From Coprinellus micaceus (Eukaryota > Basidiomycota > Agaricomycetes > Agaricales > Psathyrellaceae), in the NCBI GenBank assembly GCA_951394405.1, contig OX596340.1, positions 868,001 through 932,000 on the forward strand: DNA of 64,000 nt, written 5' to 3'. Shown here in pieces: positions 33,483 to 45,005 of this stretch (positions within the stretch are counted from its first letter, which is position 1; each line of letters begins with the position of its first letter). The notes under the pieces are model-generated. The model was not told where the DNA came from, searched no databases, and saw only the letters and a program-made list of their open reading frames with translations. A program made the translations under genes and the position numbers.

Positions 33483-33750
33483 GTGCCAGGCCTAGCGCAG
33501 CATATCTTGCTCTGTGCTCCTCAAAAGTCGTCCAACTCGTCGAGGTGCCAGGTTTGATCCCGGGGCCCAGACGAAATTCGGTCGTGCTGTGACAAAGGTC
33601 ATCAGTAAGGCCGAACAGGGGGCGTCCTCCTGGAACGGGCGAACTGCAGTGGTAGGGGTGTCAAATGGCAGCCCTACCGTGGGGAAGCAATTCCTTGGAG
33701 ATAGAGGGTTGCTTTTTGGCTCTTTTTCCTTGTTTTCTTTTTCGATGTGA
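33483..33750 (+). repeat. tRNA-derived SINE-like repeat, copy 2
   Basis: The A-box-like TAGCGCAGC is at 33493 and the B-box variant GGTTTGATCCC at 33551-33561. The shared tail GGGGGCGTCC..GGGCGAACTG is at 33618-33646. It then runs into TTGGAGATAG and TTGCTTTTTGG, as copy 3 does, with T-rich sequence at the end. Confidence 0.6.
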
Positions 33751-33807
33751 CGCACGCGTCCGTGACGGCCCCGCCCCTCGAATTCCGTTTCCTCGCCTTT
33801 TCGCGCG

Positions 33808-34110
33808 TGTCAGCGCTGGCGTAGCGGATAGGACTCCCGGAAACATGACGATGAAACCCCGAGTTCGATTCCACCCTTGAGTTTGTTGTATAGGTTGAGT
33901 TGATGTCGAAGAGTGAGAGTCTAGAGTCTTAGTTCTGGTTTATGATGAAGTTAAAGAGTTGAGAGTGAAGAGGGGGCGTCCATCCTTCCGTTGAAATTAT
34001 GGGCGAACTGAAAACCCGTCGTTTACTCGAGTGGATGGGTATTCGGGGAGCAAGGAGCTGGAGATAGGTTGTTTGCTTTTTGGTCCGAGTTCTTTTTTGT
34101 AGAGCTCGGT
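33808..34110 (+). repeat. tRNA-derived SINE-like repeat, copy 3
   Basis: The head GTCAGCGCTGGCGTAGCGG (A box at 33817) shares AGCGCTGGC with copy 1. The B box AGTTCGATTCC is at 33862-33872. The tail GGGGGCGTCCATCCTTCC..GGGCGAACTG is at 33972-34010, followed by GGAGATAGGTTGTTTGCTTT, as in copy 2, and a T-rich end. Confidence 0.65.
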
Positions 34111-35463
34111 AAGTACCGTGCGGCGTGTACGACAGCATGCAATGTGGACCCCTTCCAGTATTGCCGGAGATATACGGGGCTTCGGGCTCGGGCGCTTACC
34201 CCAGAGGCGCTCGGCGTGGTTTCGGCAATTGCCGGTCTGTGCCAATTAACCTCACGCAAGGACGCGACGCGTCTCATATCCTTGGCCGGAACCGCCACCT
34301 TCAGTCTTGTTCATACCTTCGATTTCTGACTCCACATTAGAGAGATCCCCGCCTAAAACAGTTCGTCTCGATCATAAATCCAGTTCCTTCAATCCTCCCG
34401 GTTGCACTAGCTATCTGCGAGTCGGGAGACTATCTGATACTGCACGCAATCTGAGGGGTGGCCGATCGCCTTCCGAATCTGCCAGCTGTGCGATGGATGC
34501 AACGATACCCCTTGCTTCTCGAAGTCCGGGCGCATATACCCACCAACCCACCGCAAATGTGATGTGAAACAGGTGTATCTCCTCAGGATTTGACAGAGCT
34601 CATCTTTCCCCAGAGGCCTCAGAAAGAAGAAGCTGTACATTGCCCCAAAATATGTGGCTTCGGAGGACTCCCGTATGGGCAACAACTATGCAAGGCGTGG
34701 TCATGGTATTACGAACGAAGAACAGCGTACGGAAGCAGAGGGCCATTGTGTGCCTCAAGACAATTCGGAGAGACTTGTACAACGCTTTCGGTGAGTCGGT
34801 TAGCGGATGGGAAATTTGGAGCAGGACTCCTTTCGTCGAGTTGAGATGTGATGCGATGCTAAACGGACCCGCAGACCGACCTTTTCTTGTGCTAAAGTGG
34901 ATCACGTCTTGCCAGGTAAGGTCACACTGTCCTCTTTCCTGCAACGCTGCGCTCAGCGTGCTTTACAAGTCTTATAGATGGTTGTGAACCAAGCAGATTC
35001 GCTGCGCCGTCTCTTTCTCCTACCTCTCATGGAATCCCCGTTCTCCCGATATACTCCTCAAGAATGCCTCCCCCGGTTGGTGACTCGTTCCGCCTTGGCA
35101 GCTCCAGGTCATTAAAACGCCAGAAATACATCATCCATTTGTCATTCATGACGCAGCACAAGTACCTCTTGCCCTCGCCCTTCCGCCTTGATTTCTAACC
35201 TAGGCTAACCTGACGCGATCTGCCCGGAAGAACTGCTCTTCCTGGCGGAGAAACACAGCGGACCTATTGTGGCAAGTTTGGTTCCGCGGGCGCTCACCGC
35301 GGCTGCGAGTTGCCATGTGGCTGTAACAGTTGCTTCGCAACCTAATTATCAACTCTCAGGTCGGCGCCGGACGCGACTGGGGTAAAGAGAACCGCGTTTG
35401 GCGTTCTCTTCCACCTTTTCTTTCTCTCACAGTCACTCTGCGCCACTGGACGACGATTGAATC

Positions 35464-38400
35464 ATGGCGACACCGTCGAGACCGCGGTCGCAGTCGAGGG
35501 GGGGTTCGAGTAGCTCTTCAAAGGCGTTGAGTGGTTATGTGCGTGGTGTATTGCAGCTTCCTTGGGCGATGGTTGACGGGTTTGTAGCAACTGGGCGATT
35601 CGTTGGGAAAGGGAGCATTTGGCCAGGTGTATCGTGCGTGCTCAGCCTTGCTCGATGTGCTTGCTGCTGACATGTGCTTGAAGGGGCCATGAACTTTGAG
35701 ACGGGAGAGACGGTGGCGGTCAAGGAGATCCAGTTGAGTAACATCCCAAAGGGCGAGCTTCCCGAGATAATGGTGAGTATCACTTGTCTGCGTTGCCAGA
35801 GGCGTTCTGCTGACGCGCGCGACAGTCTGAGATCGACCTGTTGAAGAATCTTCATGTAAGCGCGCACCGTAGCTGCAAACGCACGTACTCATTCCCTTCA
35901 GCACGCCAACATCGTCCAGTACAAGGGATTCGTCAAGACAAGAGACTTCCTCTATATCATCCTCGAGTGCGTCGCGTTCGAATCAGATGGACCTCGTTAA
36001 CTCCGTTGCAGGCTCTGCGAGAATGGATCTCTGCACTCTATCCTCAAGAAGTTTGGAAAGTTCCCAGAGAACCTCGTTGCCGTATTCATCTCGCAAGTCC
36101 TCGAGGGTCTGCTGTACCTCCACGACCAGGGTGTCATCCACCGCGACATCAAGGGCGCCAACATCCTCACCGACAAGAATGGTACGGTCAAGCTGGCGGA
36201 TTTCGGTGTGGCTGCGCGGACGGGAGGTGTAATGGATGCTGCTGTCGTTGGGAGTCCTTACTGGAGTGCGTACCACGCCCATACTTCTCTGATTGCATGC
36301 CTGATTCTCCAACAGTGGCGCCTGAGGTTATTGAACAATGCGGCGCGACGACCGCGTCCGATATCTGGTAGGCTTCCTCCCTCTTGGTCTGGCTGGGCGA
36401 AGCTCACAGTCTCGCAGGAGCGTTGGGTGTGTCGTAATCGAGCTTCTCGAAGGCCACCCGCCATACCACAACCTTGATCCCATGCCCGCCCTCTTCCGCA
36501 TCGTCCAGGACGACTGCCCACCCATCCCCGAAGGCGCGTCGCCCGTCGTCAAAGACTTCCTCTACCACTGCTTCCAGAAAGACTGCAACCTACGTATATC
36601 TGCGAAGAAGCTACTCAAGCACCCATGGATGGTCTCGGCGCGGAGGCAGTTGGGGGACGGCAAGGCGGAGGGTAGTAGGAGCACGGGGAGCGAGGCGCCT
36701 AAACGCCCGCTATCCAACTACAACTACGATGAAGCCGTCCTTAAGGTGCAGGAGTGGAACGAGGCGCTGAGGTGTAAGTGTATCATATATCATCCGTTCC
36801 CAACACTGATATCCGACCAACCCAACAGCCCCCTCGAGGAATAAGAATCCCGCTCGAAATCCACGCCCACATTCGCCTCTCCAGGGGCACTCTGGACTCC
36901 CGTCGTCGTCATCTGCATTTTCGCTAGCGCCAGCAGCAATGGGACTTGGGCTTGGGCTTGGGTGGAAGAGTAATCTAACCCCCAGCGCGAAGCCGGCCGT
37001 GTTGGCGGAGAAGATCCAACCCAACGCGTTCAAGTTGCAGTCGCCTGAAGAGCAGGACGATAATTGGGATGATGACTTTGAGGGCGGTATCTCGCTCACT
37101 AAGCTTCATGGTCAGTTCAGAACCTTCCTTGATGTTGCGTGTATTGACGCGCCCCTGCGAGTAGCGTTGGAGAAGAGTACAGGAGACGACAAGTCGGAGT
37201 CGAGCGAAGATAATACACAGACTATCCGACCCACGAAGAGTCCAGCGCGGAAGGTAACGCCGTTGGCGCGAGCACCCTCTACAGAGCCCATTGTAGAGGA
37301 TTACTCTGACCTCGCATCGGAAGAGGATGAGGACTGGCTCGAGGAGAAAGTCGCCGACTTCAAGGTACCCAAAAATCTCCGCGTGTCTGGGATGGGCCAT
37401 GCTAATTGTCGATCTAGTTGAAGAACGGTTCGAAGAAAGGCCTGTTCCACCCAGACGATATCACAACCATTGGCCTAAGTCCCATCGAGCCGGGCCCAAA
37501 ATCCGCACCTCTCTTCTCTCTGAACAGGAAGTCTTCGAGGCCTCTACTCGGGGGCTTTCCCAGCCAACGTTCCCCTGCATCTTCCTCCAGTGCCCTTCCA
37601 TCCGCGTCGTCCATGGGCAGCCACGGACGTTCGACGTCTCTCAACACACCCAACTCGGGGTCGTTCGGAAAGGCAGAGTTACAAAAAATGCAGAACCAAG
37701 CAGAGTTTGGGAAGTACGCGGAGACTGACGATGAGGACTACGATGACGTGTTTGGGAAGGCGAATGGGAGCAGTGAGTGTGTTTGGGGATTCTCCAAGTT
37801 GGTGGATACTGATTGGAGTGGTTGGTTGTAGTGAACGAAGGCCAGCCTATGCAGACCCTGCAGTTGAATACCCGGTTGTCGAGTAGATCTCAATGGGTAT
37901 GTGTTCCCTCTACCATCCGCCTGCGATGCACCTGACCTTGATTATCCGCAGCGAGAGGATGACGACGACGAGGAAGACCCGTTCGCAGAGGTACACCCTC
38001 CCTTCTCCCGAACTCATTCTGTCATTTTGACGTACTTGCCAGATTGACGAAGGCTTCGACGAAGACGACCTCGAGTCTAACCTGCAGCGCGACAAGCACG
38101 CTAGGCTTTGCTCAACGGTCAACCAGCTCATCGACCAGCTGACGCCTTCCGCGCCGGACTTCCAGCTCCGAGAGGCTTGTGATTCGCTGTTGAACATCAT
38201 TCAGGAGGCCCCGGAGATGCAAGACCAGTTGGTGTCTTCCCATGGAATGCTAGCGATTCTCGAGGTTCTAGAAGGCAGGTGTTCGAGGGATGTGATTATG
38301 AAGCTCTTGCAGATTGTCAATATGGTATGTTCGGCCCTGACCTTTTGGCCAAGCTTCGTTCTGATGTATTGGGTAGCTGGTGACGGAAGATGTCGGTTTC

Positions 38401-40369
38401 CTGGAGAGCTTCTGTTTGATCGGCGGAATCCCAGTCATTATGGGTATGCCTCCACCGCCTTTTTCAAAACCGCAAGCTAATAGTGCCGCATAGAATTCAC
38501 CTCTAAGAAGTATCAGTCCGAATGCCGCCTCGAAGCCTCGAACTTCATCCGCCTCCTGTGCCATACCTCCGTCCTGACACTCCAGATGTTCATCTCCTGC
38601 CGTGGCCTCAAAGTCCTTGTCGACCTCCTCGACGAAGACTATGGTGAACAAACCGAACTTGTCGAGCACGCCTTGAACGGCATCTGCAGTGTGTTTGAAC
38701 TTCAAAGCCCCACGACCAAGAACGATTTCTGCCGGATGTTCATTCGGGAAGGGTTGCTCGACCCGCTGTCGGCTGCCCTGCTTAATGTGATGTCGAGCCA
38801 TGATCCACTGTCATTGGCGACCAGCACGAAGATGAAGGTTATACAGATCGTCTTGGTGTTTACGCAGGTGTCGCAGTCTGACATACATGTGCGAAACGCA
38901 CTTGGGACGAGGAAGGTTATTCGACGTGAGTTTTACTTTTTTATGCCCCTACCATAGGATGTATTACTGAATGACGGGCAGGTCTGTTGCGCGCATGTGA
39001 ACTCCTGGATCCGGAGTGTTTGGTGCAGATGCTCAAGGCGGTGAAGCACCTGTCCATGAACGCACAATTGCATGAGGTGCTACAGAACGCGAACGCTATC
39101 GAGATCCTGATCCGCATCCTTGACGAACAGTCATCCGGGCCTCACAGCACAGTAAGCGACGTCTCTCCTTCCCCCCGTCCCCAAATTTTAACGTGATCTT
39201 CCCAGGAAATGGCGAACCATATCTTCCAGACATGTTACAACCTCTGTCGCCTCAACAAGTCAAGACAAGAAGAAGCGGCCCAAGCTGGCATCCTCCCCTG
39301 CCTCAAGCGCGTTATTCAAACCCAGTCCCCGCTCAAGCAGTTCGCGCTCCCCATTCTCTGCGACCTCGCTGGCGCAGGCAAAAGCTGTCGTACCCTGCTA
39401 TGGCAGCACGACGGTATTGGGATGTATGTGCAGCTGCTGGAAGACCCTTACTTCCAGGTCAGCGCATTGGAATCGATGCTGTCATGGCTTCAGGACGAGA
39501 CTGCCCGTGTGGAGGATCAGTTGTTGAAACGCGGCTCTGTCGATGCTATCCTTGGGTGTTTCGTTGCGGCGAAAACCAACTCGTTCGAAAACCTATTGGA
39601 CCCCTTCCTCAAGATGCTCCGACTTTCGGTGCCACTGACCATCGCCTTGACAAAGACCTCATCTGGAGCCTTCCTCAAACGGATCGTTGAGAGGCTTGGG
39701 CAACATTCAAAAGCAGTCGTACGACTCAACCTGCTGAGGATCCTTCGCTACGTCTGCGAGGTACATCCAAACAGGGCGGTGCTAGTGGAGAGGTACGGTC
39801 TCTTGCAGGTGGTAGAGAAGCTCAGCAAGACTGGTGGCGACGGTGCTGTCCTGGTGCGCGAGTTGGCAAGGGAGATTGTGCCGGTTCTCCGGCCAGCGTT
39901 GAAACCTGCTGCCAGCTTCAGCTCCAGCACGTCCTCGAGTTACAGCTCAACGGATGGAAGTTGGAACCGAGGTTCTGGACAAGTGGATCCAAGACAGCTA
40001 CGGAGGAGCCCGAGAAACGATCTACTGGGTTTGCATTCGCATTCCAGGTCGATCTCTTCTGCGACGAGTGGTGGTCATGGGCAGTTGAAACCGTCAGGTA
40101 TTGCGCCAAAGAAATATTCGAGGCGGTCGACCTCTGACCAGACATCGACCGCGGCGGCAGATACATACCAGTCTCCGCTGAAGCAGAGCACGGATTCTGT
40201 GTTTGGGCCGAGCAGGGGAAGTGACGACGGGGGAAATAGGCTTGGTCTGAGTGGGGTAGGGACGGGTGTGGGGAAGGCGAGAAGCGGGTCGGCTGGAAGC
40301 TCCAGGCAGCGCTTGGGAGACCTTTGGAATACGTCGACCTCGGCGCAGGCTGGGAGGTGGCGGGGCTGA
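35464..40369 (+). CDS. sepH: SepH/Cdc7-type septation initiation network kinase (MAP3K-epsilon)
   Basis: A Ser/Thr kinase that acts at the spindle pole in the septation (SIN/MEN) cascade. It is downstream of the Spg1-type GTPase and upstream of Sid1/Mob-Sid2-type kinases. Start [14 protein letters not shown], with more than ten short introns. Kinase domain: [63 protein letters not shown] and [15 protein letters not shown] (35620-36620). A Ser/Pro linker follows, with the family motif [15 protein letters not shown] (37060). The long C-terminal half (38050-39900) is armadillo-like helical repeats, ending in a Ser/Gly-rich tail. All catalytic residues are present, so it is expected to be active. 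Confidence 0.92.
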
Positions 40370-40943
40370 TCCTGTGCGGACCTGGGGTATTTTCCTCTTT
40401 ATCTCTTTCACTCATTCTCCTGATATACGGTTGGATCTGGGCTGGTTCTATTGATTTTCGTTTTCATTTCCATCATGATATACGCATACTACCACTATCC
40501 TTGACGCTTCTTCTCTTTACGTCTCGTCTCCATCACATCCTAGTCGAGCACCTCAATTCAGAGGTGCCTCACGTTCATTAGCATCTATTCTCCTTTGTCT
40601 CCACTATACCATACCCACTCCCCCCTGAGTCAGGACGAGTCCTAATTGCGCATGAATCTTATCAACTAACGCTTCGCAGGCGGAACCGCGCGATGTGGCA
40701 TGTCGCCCGGATAAACTAAGGACAGAGTACCGTCTCACACTCCATGTTGCGGTACCGCAACGGCCCTCAGACGCCCATAACTTACAACGTAGGTTAGGCG
40801 CTGGGCGGGTGAAGGCGATGCAGAAGGGCACACAAAGGTAGCACCGAGTCACCCGTACTTACCTTCCACTCTCTATAAAGTAGTAGGTCGTTTCGTCCAT
40901 CATCTCGACATCCACTTTTCCCCCTCACCCCTCGCAGTCCTCC
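40370..40943. other. Intergenic with promoter of kinase pseudogene
   Basis: 574 bp, no supported gene. TATAAAG at 40874-40880 lies 64-70 nt upstream of the ATG at 40944, followed by a pyrimidine-rich leader, so the broken kinase still has an intact-looking core promoter. Confidence 0.45.
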
Positions 40944-41528
40944 ATGTCTACCACATCAAAGTTTCCCGAAGAACCCCTCGATCTCCCGGCGCATGAGTGC
41001 GGAGGGTACTATCCCGCACAAATAAATGGGAGCCTCAACAACGGACGATACAAAATTGTTCGACATCTGGATGTTGGGATGCCTGGTAAGCATTTGCATA
41101 TCTCCCTTGCGCTGGACGGGCCAATTGAACGAGCCCAGGCCTTTCAACTCCTGACGGGAGCTCCACCATTCTATCCCGGGCGTGTCGTCCCCTACAGCAT
41201 TGCATACATGGCGGCGGCCCTTGGAGATGACACCGATACTCTGTACTGGAGCTGGTACATGCGCGACAAACGGATGAGAAATCTCCCGGCTGTTCCTGCC
41301 GAGCTGGTTCGCGACAAGGCCTACGTACCCACCGTCGAAGCAAGGCTTAGGGAGGCGCTAGACAGGGGTGAGGCAGACGGTGCCATATCGTTCATCAAAG
41401 CGTGTCTTCGCCTGAACCCACACCACCGGCTCTCGGCGAAAGATGCTTGGAGTCACCCCTGGCTGTCGAGAGCAAATGCTTGCATGTGCGGTTATTATTG
41501 CAAGAGGGAGGCATGTGGGCGCCACTAG
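40944..41528 (+). pseudogene. Kinase gene with internal deletion of the catalytic domain
   Basis: It starts like the pseudokinase at 46207 (FPEEPLDLP, GGYYPAQI, LNNGRYKIVR). Just after KIVR the DNA jumps to kinase subdomain IX: in a +1 frame, 41062-41085 encodes DIWMLGCL. A normal 53-nt intron (41086-41138) then leads to AFQLLTGAPPFYPG and the C-lobe, ending FIKACLRLNPHHRLSAKDAW. Glycine loop, VAIK, HRD and DFG regions are all gone. The paralog spacing implies loss of about 0.77 kb, probably at a CGA microhomology. Splicing puts the C-lobe out of frame. Only intron retention gives an open 194-codon fusion. Confidence 0.75.
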
Positions 41529-41824
41529 ATACCTTATCGAGTCACCGGGTGTGTGCGTTCCTGCATTGTTTTCCTATTCAATTTACATTGGCCTCCTTCA
41601 TTCGAGTCGACGCGATGACACGTTAAAAATACCGAGAAAGTTCCAATCGTAAATGACGCTCGCTCGCTCAAGTGGGTATGCCCAGAATAGAGCACTGTGT
41701 CGGCGAGTGCTTAAAAGAGTCTGAAGAATCTGCCCCACTCGCCACGCCATTGTTCGAGGAGCCCAGAGGCGAAATCGCGATCGACATCCCAGTTTGGCGC
41801 CGGGCCTATCAAACAAGCGCTGGG

Positions 41825-42865
41825 TCAAATTTCCCAAACAGGCAACGCGTTGATATTGAGATCCAAAATACTACCATGTAACTCGCAATACCCTACTTCT
41901 TCCGCTTGAATCCCTTCTCTGGGCGAAAACCTTTGGTCCTTATTCCGCTTGCCTTTGCCCTTCTGACTGCTCTTGCCTTGGGTGCGGGTTTTGCCGACCG
42001 AAGTCTGATGAGCCTTGGGCTTACCTGCGATGAAAGCGTCATTCTTTCTCTGGGCAGCCTTGGCCTGTTGGCTTAGACCCTTTCTGTTGACATAGACGTG
42101 ATGGTGGTCCCCTCCGTTGAACTTATTCTTGGCGGTGCCCTTCATTTTACGATCGGTGCTGAACACGGCGGTGATATGATTAGGTTCCTTGGGATCGCTA
42201 CCTCCCTTATGGGCAACGTGGCTAAGGAGTGGTTAGCCCTCAGAAAAATACAGCTCCACGTATAGATAACATACGCAATTTTGGCGTGTTTTGTTCCTTG
42301 AAGAGCTGGGTTCTTTCTCATTTCCTTCTTGATCTGCTGCTTTTGCTGCTTAACCGCGTTCCTCCGCGCCTTCCCACGCAAGCCCATTTTGTTCAGCTCC
42401 TCGCGCGCATGGTCTCCGAGCTGGATTTTTGACTTGAGGGGTAGAGCCTTTGGCCCAGGTCCTGGTCGCTGTGCTGCAGCTGCAGCTGCGCCGGTCCTTC
42501 TCCGGTAGGGCTTCTTCTTCTCCTTGTTGGCGTTGAAGCTGCGGTGGGGTCCGGCCTGGGAGGAGCTCTTCTTTGGTTCCTTTCTGATCTGACCACGACC
42601 TCTACCGCCTCGACGGATCTCGAGGTCAGTGTACAGGTCATCAGGCCAGCCGTCCCGGGGGTGTTGGAACGACGTTTCCAGGCCCCGCGAGTCGGACGAC
42701 GTCCTCGAGCCATATACGCCGACCTCACGTTCGGCTGCGTCTTCGTAGAAAGGAGGGCTAGCGATGGTCTCTGTAAGTGTGCTGCGAAACGATTGCCCAA
42801 TGCTCAGGCTTACGGCGTAGGTCTGCCAGTCACTGCTTGTAGGACCGCGAGTGCACCAAACGCAT
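41825..42865 (-). CDS. Lysine-rich conserved protein of unknown function
   Basis: Start ATG 42865 (MRLVHSRSYK). A first intron joins KHTLTETIASPPFYEDAAER, and a second (about 42230-42284) joins TKHAKIAHVAHKGGSDPKEP. The protein is highly basic, with blocks such as RGKARRNAVKQQKQQIKKEM and a His-run GGDHHHVYVNRKG. This composition suggests a nucleolar or RNA-binding protein, but I do not recognise a named family. Near 41925 the used frame reads KRNKDQRFSPREGIQ and then a 20-residue tail. The adjacent frame offers GFRPEKGFKRKK and an immediate stop, which looks more natural, so a one-base indel is possible. Confidence 0.65.
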
Positions 42866-43279
42866 AGATAATAGAAGACTTGAGGTTGGAAAGTAGCATC
42901 GCGAGGTATAATTCTCGAGTGACCAGCACTGGAGGTGTTTAGGAAGCGGGGGACCAGCCGTAGCTTTCAACCCCCTGTCATTGGGCCAGGTTAAGTATTC
43001 CAGCATTTGGCAACTTAGTCGATACGATCTCCTCGCTCCCGGCATTACTGCGGACCATTATCCCAGCCTTCGACGTGGAGAGGTGGAGCAAGGTAAGCGA
43101 TTGTCACGGCGCGCTATTCATTAAGTGAACTGTCGTTTGGTCGCGGCGGGCCGGGTTTTTTGGGGGAAATCCGCGACAAATCCCAGCCTATCAGGTTGTG
43201 AGGATGTACACTTTGGCTGCCTAACATCCATAAGCACACATCCCATGGCAGAAAATGCCATGACACCTACAATTCCAAC
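42866..43279. other. Intergenic left of the palindrome
   Basis: 414 bp, no supported gene. It ends at the first TIR element. Confidence 0.4.
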
Positions 43280-44431
43280 TTACAGCAGTTCGCGGAACAT
43301 AGGGCGCGGATTGATTTTTTGATTTTATTTTCTCGCGCGCGCAAAGCGCGCCATGTTTTCGAGGCTCGGCAATGTTGCCTTCATTATGCTTGTGCATCTT
43401 CTTGGGTGGCCTTAAAAATAATACAGACATATTGAGAAAGTCAATGTGGACCGAACGAAGTGATTTTTGCGGTCATAGGTCGTCTTTGTGAGATGAGGTT
43501 ACGAGAGGATTGTCTAGTACCGTTCACACTCCCTGTCAATGACATCGCATGTCCTGGTCTCTTACTTCATCCTGGACCCATGAAAAGTGGAATAAATGTC
43601 CTAAGAACATCTAGTAACAGCTATGCATTACTTAGGGGGCCCAGTTCGAAGAGAGGCAGCACAAAAATTGGTATAGAAAGCGGCCACCTGGCATCAAACC
43701 CGCCCAGATGTGCCGTCTTCATCGTGCTCCTCAACACGCCTTCCTCAGATATTGAGTACCAGAGAGAGGTGTAATATATAAGGTGGAGCTGGAGAATGGT
43801 TCATCCATCCATTTCGTTCTTTGGAACTCTCATGCAAATGAAGATTTAGGTGCCAGCAAAGCACCTCACCCCAGGCCACTTATCACTTAGATGGAAGGAA
43901 ATACACTGTTTTTTTAACCCTGCCGAAGAGTCCATACGTCCTTTGGAGACGGTTAAAGTCCATTTCAGGTACCAGAGCGCCGTATATTCATTGCAGGATT
44001 CAGGATGTGCCACAGCGACCTCGTTGATGTGCAGCTGATCGGCCCCTTGAGGCTATCTCAACGCACCAGTCCACTACCACCTGATACTGCTTACCTACGG
44101 GCACAGAATTACCTTCCCCACCTTTCAGTTTCAATCTGAGTCCAAAAAATATCATTCTCGTGGATAGATTGAGGGGACAGTCCAGCATACTCCAAGGGCG
44201 GATGGTTGGGACCTGAGTATACTGCCGGTTCCGTTTTCCGAACAAGATTGGTGCCAACGGGTTCGAATAATGCTACTGGACACAGCTGAACTAAATTTAC
44301 GCTCTTGGGGGAAGAATTGAGCTCGATACAAGCCCAGTATCTACCAGGTCAAAATTCCAGTCGCGTTTGCGCGCGCGAGAAAAAGAAATCAAAAAATCAA
44401 TCCGCGCCCTATGTTCCGCGAACTGCTGTAA
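43280..44431 (+). mobile_element. 1152-bp TIR element, copy 1 (non-autonomous DNA transposon)
   Basis: Bounded by inverted repeats of about 66 bp (43280-43345 and 44366-44431, two mismatches) that begin TTACAGCAGTTCGCGGAACA and include a CG-alternating CTCGCGCGCGCAAA block. TA dinucleotides at 43281-43282 and 44429-44430 fit a TA target duplication (Tc1/mariner/pogo style). Short internal frames (104, 62 and 85 codons) have no transposase character. An identical copy of equal length lies inverted at 45006-46157. Confidence 0.8.
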
Positions 44432-44442
44432 AGTTCGCCGCA

Positions 44443-44606
44443 TTACCCGGTACTATCACTTCCTTGGGCGCTCTACGTGGCTTCCACTGGTAGGCATGAC
44501 ATTGTTATCATGACCCCCGTGATCGTTGTATCTACTTGCAGTGCAATGGAAGACGCATTTCAAGTTTCAAAGAAGCGGTGTCCCGAGGCTCCAAAAGACA
44601 TAAGTT
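44443..44606 (+). repeat. 164-bp direct duplicate left of the N gap
   Basis: This segment, from TTACCCGGTACTATCACTTC to GACATAAGTT, is repeated exactly at 44807-44970 directly after the 200-N gap. It is best read as two contig ends that overlap but were not merged, so it is probably single-copy in the genome. Confidence 0.9.
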
Positions 44607-44806
44607 NNNNNNNNNNNNNNNNNNNNNNNNNNNNNNNNNNNNNNNNNNNNNNNNNNNNNNNNNNNNNNNNNNNNNNNNNNNNNNNNNNNNNNNNNNNNNN
44701 NNNNNNNNNNNNNNNNNNNNNNNNNNNNNNNNNNNNNNNNNNNNNNNNNNNNNNNNNNNNNNNNNNNNNNNNNNNNNNNNNNNNNNNNNNNNNNNNNNNN
44801 NNNNNN
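44607..44806. other. Assembly gap of exactly 200 N
   Basis: 200 undetermined bases, a placeholder length. Frames read across it are meaningless. Given the duplicated flanks, the gap is likely zero or negative. Confidence 1.
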
Positions 44807-44970
44807 TTACCCGGTACTATCACTTCCTTGGGCGCTCTACGTGGCTTCCACTGGTAGGCATGACATTGTTATCATGACCCCCGTGATCGTTGTATCTACT
44901 TGCAGTGCAATGGAAGACGCATTTCAAGTTTCAAAGAAGCGGTGTCCCGAGGCTCCAAAAGACATAAGTT
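44807..44970 (+). repeat. 164-bp direct duplicate right of the N gap
   Basis: Exact copy of 44443-44606. Beyond 44970 only 35 bp (44971-45005) separate it from the second TIR element. Without the artefact the two elements are about 210 bp apart. Confidence 0.9.
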
Positions 44971-45005
44971 GGTTTAGCACTCGAGAAGGCACCAGCGACT
45001 TGATC

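Larger units (their letters stand above)
32430..35463. other. 3-kb intergenic region rich in SINE-like repeats
   Basis: No protein gene is supported between MPP-beta and the SepH kinase. Three tRNA-derived repeats lie at 32953-34110 (separate entries). The part 34110-35463 has a few chance frames only and holds the kinase promoter. Confidence 0.5.

Noticed and set aside
44477..44877. Open frames across the gap region on both strands
   Set aside because: They consist largely of undetermined bases and duplicated contig ends, so they carry no information.
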